This document shows, piece by piece, positions 63,545 to 64,000 of a stretch of DNA of 64,000 nt. The stretch comes from Natronosporangium sp035305625. Its GTDB lineage: Bacteria > Actinomycetota > Actinomycetes > Mycobacteriales > Micromonosporaceae. The stretch covers positions 124,001 through 188,000 of the forward strand of contig CAWEKD010000004.1 of the NCBI GenBank assembly GCA_963809545.1. The letters run 5' to 3'. The notes beneath the pieces are model-generated. The model did not search any database and had not been told where the DNA came from. It was given only the letters and a program-made list of their open reading frames with translations. The translations under genes were made by a program, and so were the position numbers. The first letter of the stretch is position 1; every line of letters begins with the position of its first letter.

Positions 63545-64000
63545 TCAGTCCGCCCGGAACGGCTCCCCCTCGGCGTACCCGGCCGGGGTCTGCACCCCCA
63601 GCACCGCCCGCTCGTGAAACTCGGCCAAATTGGCCGCCCCGGTGTAGGAGCAGGCACTCCGGACCCCGGCCACAATCCCATCGAGAATGTCCTCCACCCC
63701 CGGACGCTGCGGATCCAGGTACATCCGGGCTGCGGAGATCCCCTCCTCGAACAAGGCCTTGCGGGCCCGCTGATACGCCGACTCCCCGGCGGTGCGGGCG
63801 GCGACCGCCCGGAAGGAGGCCATCCCGAAGCTGACTCTTGTACCGGCGGCCGTCCGGGGCGACCTGCATGTCCCCTGGCGACTCATAGGTCCCGGCGAAC
63901 CAGGTGCCGATCACCACCTGCGAGGCCCCGGCGGCCAGCGCCAGCGCCACGTCCCGAGGCGCCTTGATCCCACCGTCGGCCCACACGTGCCCACCCAGCT
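63545..64000 (-). CDS. guaB1: GuaB1-type IMP dehydrogenase/GMP reductase family, 5' end outside, one frameshift
   Basis: The C-terminal part of a GuaB1-family protein. The window begins inside LGGHVWADGGIKAPRDVALA, followed by GASQVVIGTWFAGTYESPGD. After APDGRRYK the frame breaks at about 63835, and one base over it continues SFGMASFRAVAARTAGESAY, then RSACSYTGAANLAEFHERA to a stop at 63545. One extra base explains the break. GuaB1 in actinobacteria is a GMP-reductase-type purine salvage enzyme. Another IMPDH-family assignment is possible with only this fragment. Confidence 0.85.

Noticed and set aside
1..64000. CRISPR arrays, insertion sequences, prophage
   Set aside because: No regularly spaced repeats, transposase or phage structural genes were seen; the holin-type protein at 16762 belongs to a chromosomal family.

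Overview
This is a high-GC actinomycete chromosome window. The block yebC-pdxT-pdxS-membrane gene-pimA-patA-pgsA-HIT-thrS follows the conserved actinobacterial order known from mycobacteria. An SsgB-like sporulation regulator and many DUF families typical of filamentous actinomycetes suggest a morphologically complex actinobacterium, perhaps Micromonosporales (inference only). No mobile elements, CRISPR arrays or phage genes were seen.

Layout. 1-1,043: the 5' part of a DHA2-type drug exporter with a near-perfect operator palindrome. 1,058-7,169: a six-gene Mrp/Mnh Na+/H+ antiporter operon with 4-nt overlaps throughout. 7,247-18,515: a DUF72 gene, yebC, PLP synthase, the phosphatidylinositol mannoside genes, an EF-G-like GTPase, three small envelope proteins, a DUF5709 protein and a HIT hydrolase. 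18,559-27,321: a GGDEF-EAL protein, a large LuxR-type ATPase regulator followed by two tiny unknown ORFs, and thrS. 27,460-32,045: glucosylglycerate hydrolase, cold-shock protein, MFS transporter, ssgB and tRNA-Val. 32,201-43,078: housekeeping and salvage genes (RNase HI with a zinc-knuckle tail, exonuclease III, PnuC-NadR, DinB protein, TetR/MFS pair, AlkZ/YcaQ-like protein). 43,161-53,358: a BtuF-like protein, then a stress/metabolic island with a CopB-type ATPase, a GNAT-acyl-CoA synthetase, phosphoketolase, an Acg-type nitroreductase and a tandem Usp. 53,440-55,296: a secreted 5'-nucleotidase. The right edge holds a DUF2795 gene and a partial guaB1.

The most interesting region is 55,336-63,058. 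It holds a system resembling the Bacillus SDP (sporulation-delaying protein) toxin locus: a divergent two-HTH regulator, a secreted SdpC-like precursor, SdpA-like and SdpB-like maturation proteins, and about 5 kb further on a second SdpC-like precursor. Both precursors keep the Cx5C pair that forms the disulfide in SDP, plus a second Cx6C pair. Both carry the same 12-nt element exactly 131 nt before the start codon, and each is followed by a strong hairpin. No SdpI/SdpR immunity pair is visible. A small membrane protein beside the second precursor is a candidate.

A caution applies to the whole window. At least six conserved genes (patA, pgsA, the LuxR gene, ssgB, pnuC, guaB1) are interrupted by one-base indels, several in G/C runs. 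Neighbouring overlaps and total lengths indicate intact genes, so sequencing or assembly error is more likely than gene decay.
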